DNA from: Psychrobacter sp. bablab_jr014
GTDB lineage: Bacteria; Pseudomonadota; Gammaproteobacteria; Pseudomonadales; Moraxellaceae
Direction of reading: 5' to 3'
Assembly (NCBI RefSeq): GCF_016464015.1
Contig: NZ_JACDXT010000030.1
Location: forward strand, 22,449-86,448
Length of the DNA: 64,000 bases
The notes beneath the pieces are model-generated. The model worked only from the letters and a program-made list of their open reading frames with translations. It ran no database searches and was not told the origin of the DNA. Position 1 is the stretch's first letter. Every line of letters begins with the position of its first letter. Positions 62,345-64,000 of this stretch are shown here, in pieces. Both the position numbers and the translations under genes were made by a program.

Positions 62345-63094
62345 ATGGCAGGTCACTCTAAATGGGCAAACATCAAACACCGTAAAGCCCGTCAAGATGC
62401 GGTGCGCGGCAAGATTTTTACCAAAATCATCCGCGAAATCGTCTCAGCCGCCAAACAAGGCGAGCCTGACCCTGAAAAAAACCCACGTCTGCGCGCCGCG
62501 GTTGAGAAGGCGCTGTCGGCAAACATGACCAAAGACACCATCAAGCGTGCCGTCGAGCGCGGTGCAGGTGGCGGCGATAACGAAAACGTCGAAGAAATCA
62601 CCTACGAAGGCTACGGCATTGGCGGTGTGGCCGTATTGGTCGAAACCATGACCGACAATGTCAACCGCACCGTCAGTGAAGTGCGCCACGCCTTTACCAA
62701 GTATGATGGCAACCTTGGTACATCAGGTTCGGTCGGCTACCTGTTTAGCAAGCGCGGTGAGATTAGCTTTAGTGATGTAGGCCTAGAGGACGACATCATG
62801 ATGGCAGCGCTCGATGCGGGCGCAACTGACATTGAAAACGATGGCGAAAGTATCTTGGTCATCACTGAGATTGAAAACTTTGGTCAAGTCAAAGACGCGC
62901 TGAACGCTGCAGGTCTGGTCTCAGACAATGCCGAGGTGACCATGTCGCCATCGACCAGCGCCGAGATTACCGATATCGATGACGCGCAAAAGGTCATGAA
63001 AATGATTGACATGCTCGAAGATTTGGACGACGTGCAAGAAGTCTATACCAACGTGCGCTTCTCTGATGAGGTGATGGCGCAGCTTGAGGGGTAG
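62345..63094 (+). CDS. yebC: YebC/PmpR-family protein
   Basis: 249 residues with the typical start [19 protein letters not shown] and three-domain TACO1/YebC layout ([54 protein letters not shown]). Described as DNA-binding regulators (PmpR) and also as ribosome-associated translation factors; which applies here is unknown. TAAGGA upstream and a clear terminator downstream. Confidence 0.95.
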   Translation: MAGHSKWANIKHRKARQDAVRGKIFTKIIREIVSAAKQGEPDPEKNPRLRAAVEKALSANMTKDTIKRAVERGAGGGDNENVEEITYEGYGIGGVAVLVETMTDNVNRTVSEVRHAFTKYDGNLGTSGSVGYLFSKRGEISFSDVGLEDDIMMAALDAGATDIENDGESILVITEIENFGQVKDALNAAGLVSDNAEVTMSPSTSAEITDIDDAQKVMKMIDMLEDLDDVQEVYTNVRFSDEVMAQLEG

Positions 63095-63130
63095 TTTTAA
63101 GGCCTATTTTTCGGCCTATTAAGTAAAATA

Positions 63131-63163
63131 AAAGAAGCCAAACGCTAATGTTTGGCTTCTTTT
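63131..63163. terminator. Bidirectional terminator between yebC and ogt
   Basis: AAAGAAGCCAAAC / GTTTGGCTTCTTT perfect 13-bp stem with a 6-base loop. Confidence 0.92.
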
Positions 63164-63199
63164 GTATTTGAAGCGCAGATCTTTCTTTGAAAAGCTGCT

Positions 63200-63826
63200 T
63201 TATTTTGACTGGTATTCAATCCCTTCAAGGTGAAGCAAATGGCGTTTTTTATCCAGACCGCCAGTGTAACCGCCGAGCTTGCCACCGCTATTAATCACGC
63301 GATGACATGGCACGATAATGCTAAAAGGGTTTTTGCCATTCGCTTGCGCCACGGCGCGGTAGGCTTTTGGGTTGCCGATGTCTGCCGCAATCTCGGCATA
63401 GCTTTTACTTTCACCATAGTTGATATTGGCGAGTACTTGCCAAACGCGGCGCTGAAACGGTGTGCCAAAGCTGTCATCGAGCACCACAGAAAACTGCCGC
63501 TGATTGCCTGCAAAATAGCCTTGTAGCTCGACGACTGCGGTTTGTAAAACGCGCTGCTCAAGCTCATTAACATTGCCAACCTTACCAAGCATATCTATCG
63601 GGATAATATCTACATTTTCAGGTTGACACTGATAATGGCGCATCAAGGCGCGTAGTTTTTTATCCTCAGTATAGATGTCATCCAATGCCACCGTTTGCCA
63701 ATAGCAGCCGACCAGCTTTGCCGTACCTGCCAGCGTGTGACTGATCAAAAGGAGCGCACTGTCTTGCTGTAAAACAGTAGACGCATTGGCATCATGGTCC
63801 GATAGTGGTAAACGTGTGATTAGCAT
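63200..63826 (-). CDS. ogt: Methylated-DNA-protein-cysteine methyltransferase
   Basis: 208 residues. Suicide repair protein removing O6-alkyl groups from guanine. Active-site PCHRV in IVPCHRVINSGGKLGGYTGG, DNA-binding helix region FQRRVWQVLANINYGESKSYAEIAADIGNPKAYRAV. The N-terminal ~95 residues match the variable domain of Ogt-type proteins. GGAG seven bases upstream of ATG. Convergent with yebC. Confidence 0.93.
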   Translation of the reverse strand: MLITRLPLSDHDANASTVLQQDSALLLISHTLAGTAKLVGCYWQTVALDDIYTEDKKLRALMRHYQCQPENVDIIPIDMLGKVGNVNELEQRVLQTAVVELQGYFAGNQRQFSVVLDDSFGTPFQRRVWQVLANINYGESKSYAEIAADIGNPKAYRAVAQANGKNPFSIIVPCHRVINSGGKLGGYTGGLDKKRHLLHLEGIEYQSK

Positions 63827-64000
63827 CAGATGTCTCCATAAACATTAGGGCGTATTGACCATTCGACCATGGCACTGACAGCGACTATTTTTTAGACGAT
63901 TCGAGGTTAAAAATAATAAGTTTAGTCACTCTAAGCGCTTATTTTTAACGATGAAGCGGCAAAAAAGAGTCCTGTCCCTGCGGGCTGATGCTAAAATTGC
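63827..64000. other. Right-edge sequence
   Basis: 174 bp with no recognisable gene or structure; probably the ogt promoter and the start of the next intergenic region. Confidence 0.4.

Overview
The window looks like chromosome of a gamma-proteobacterium of the family Moraxellaceae, most probably Psychrobacter. That is inferred from overall gene content, moderate GC and protein character; no rRNA or tRNA gene is present to fix it. Coding is dense on both strands. About 65 protein genes can be supported, including some too short for a normal ORF caller.

Region 1 (1-12 kb) is a copper-resistance island. On the minus strand, in the order of transcription, lie two small Met/His-containing exported proteins, a membrane-anchored cytochrome c, a CopG-like DUF411 lipoprotein, a Tat-exported multicopper oxidase CopA, an outer-membrane CopB with a long Met/Asp/His repeat tract, a DUF305 membrane protein, a tiny Met-rich membrane protein interrupted by an amber codon, a P-type ATPase with three N-terminal metal-binding modules, then tatA, tatB and the first codons of tatC. 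A CopR/CopS-like two-component system faces them. The DNA between carries near-ideal CusR/CopR-type boxes (ATGACAA-TA-TTGTCAT) and TGAC half-sites phased every 11 bp.

Region 2 (12-16.5 kb) is mobile: an IS3-type orfA with only the start of orfB, an AT-rich stretch with a tRNA-3'-end-like sequence and a strong hairpin, then a lysR / LLM-flavin-monooxygenase / FMN-reductase cassette bracketed by two direct copies of an IS1595-type end. The second copy carries a truncated transposase.

Region 3 (16.5-35.5 kb) appears to be a creatine-to-ammonia nitrogen module. It has a drug/metabolite exporter, a sodium:solute symporter with a 35-residue partner, creatinase (creatine to sarcosine plus urea) and a divergent GlxA/AraC-type regulator. 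These are followed by the urea ABC transporter urtABCDE behind three NtrC-like sites and a sigma-54-like element, and by the urease cluster ureD-A-BC-E-F-G-J. Urease beta and alpha subunits are fused into a single reading frame (UreBC), which is unusual. A 174-bp MITE-like element lies between ureD and ureA; a solo end of it occurs at 61.07 kb.

Region 4 (35.8-64 kb) is mostly housekeeping: two paralogous ~595-aa acyl-CoA dehydrogenases, a Gcr-type membrane recombinase-family protein, apaH, rsmA, pdxA, dnaB, alr, argF, rpiA, ilvA, hslR, a low-molecular-weight tyrosine phosphatase, murB, a YdcF-like protein, ccoS, a SafE/DsbD-like membrane protein with a Met/His tail, an RhlB-like helicase, a cold-shock protein, aroQ, a UbiB-family kinase, a potassium channel with a zinc ribbon, a YebC-family regulator and ogt. 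Two copies of a ~100-bp hairpin repeat (50.6 and 56.9 kb) show a compensatory base-pair change.
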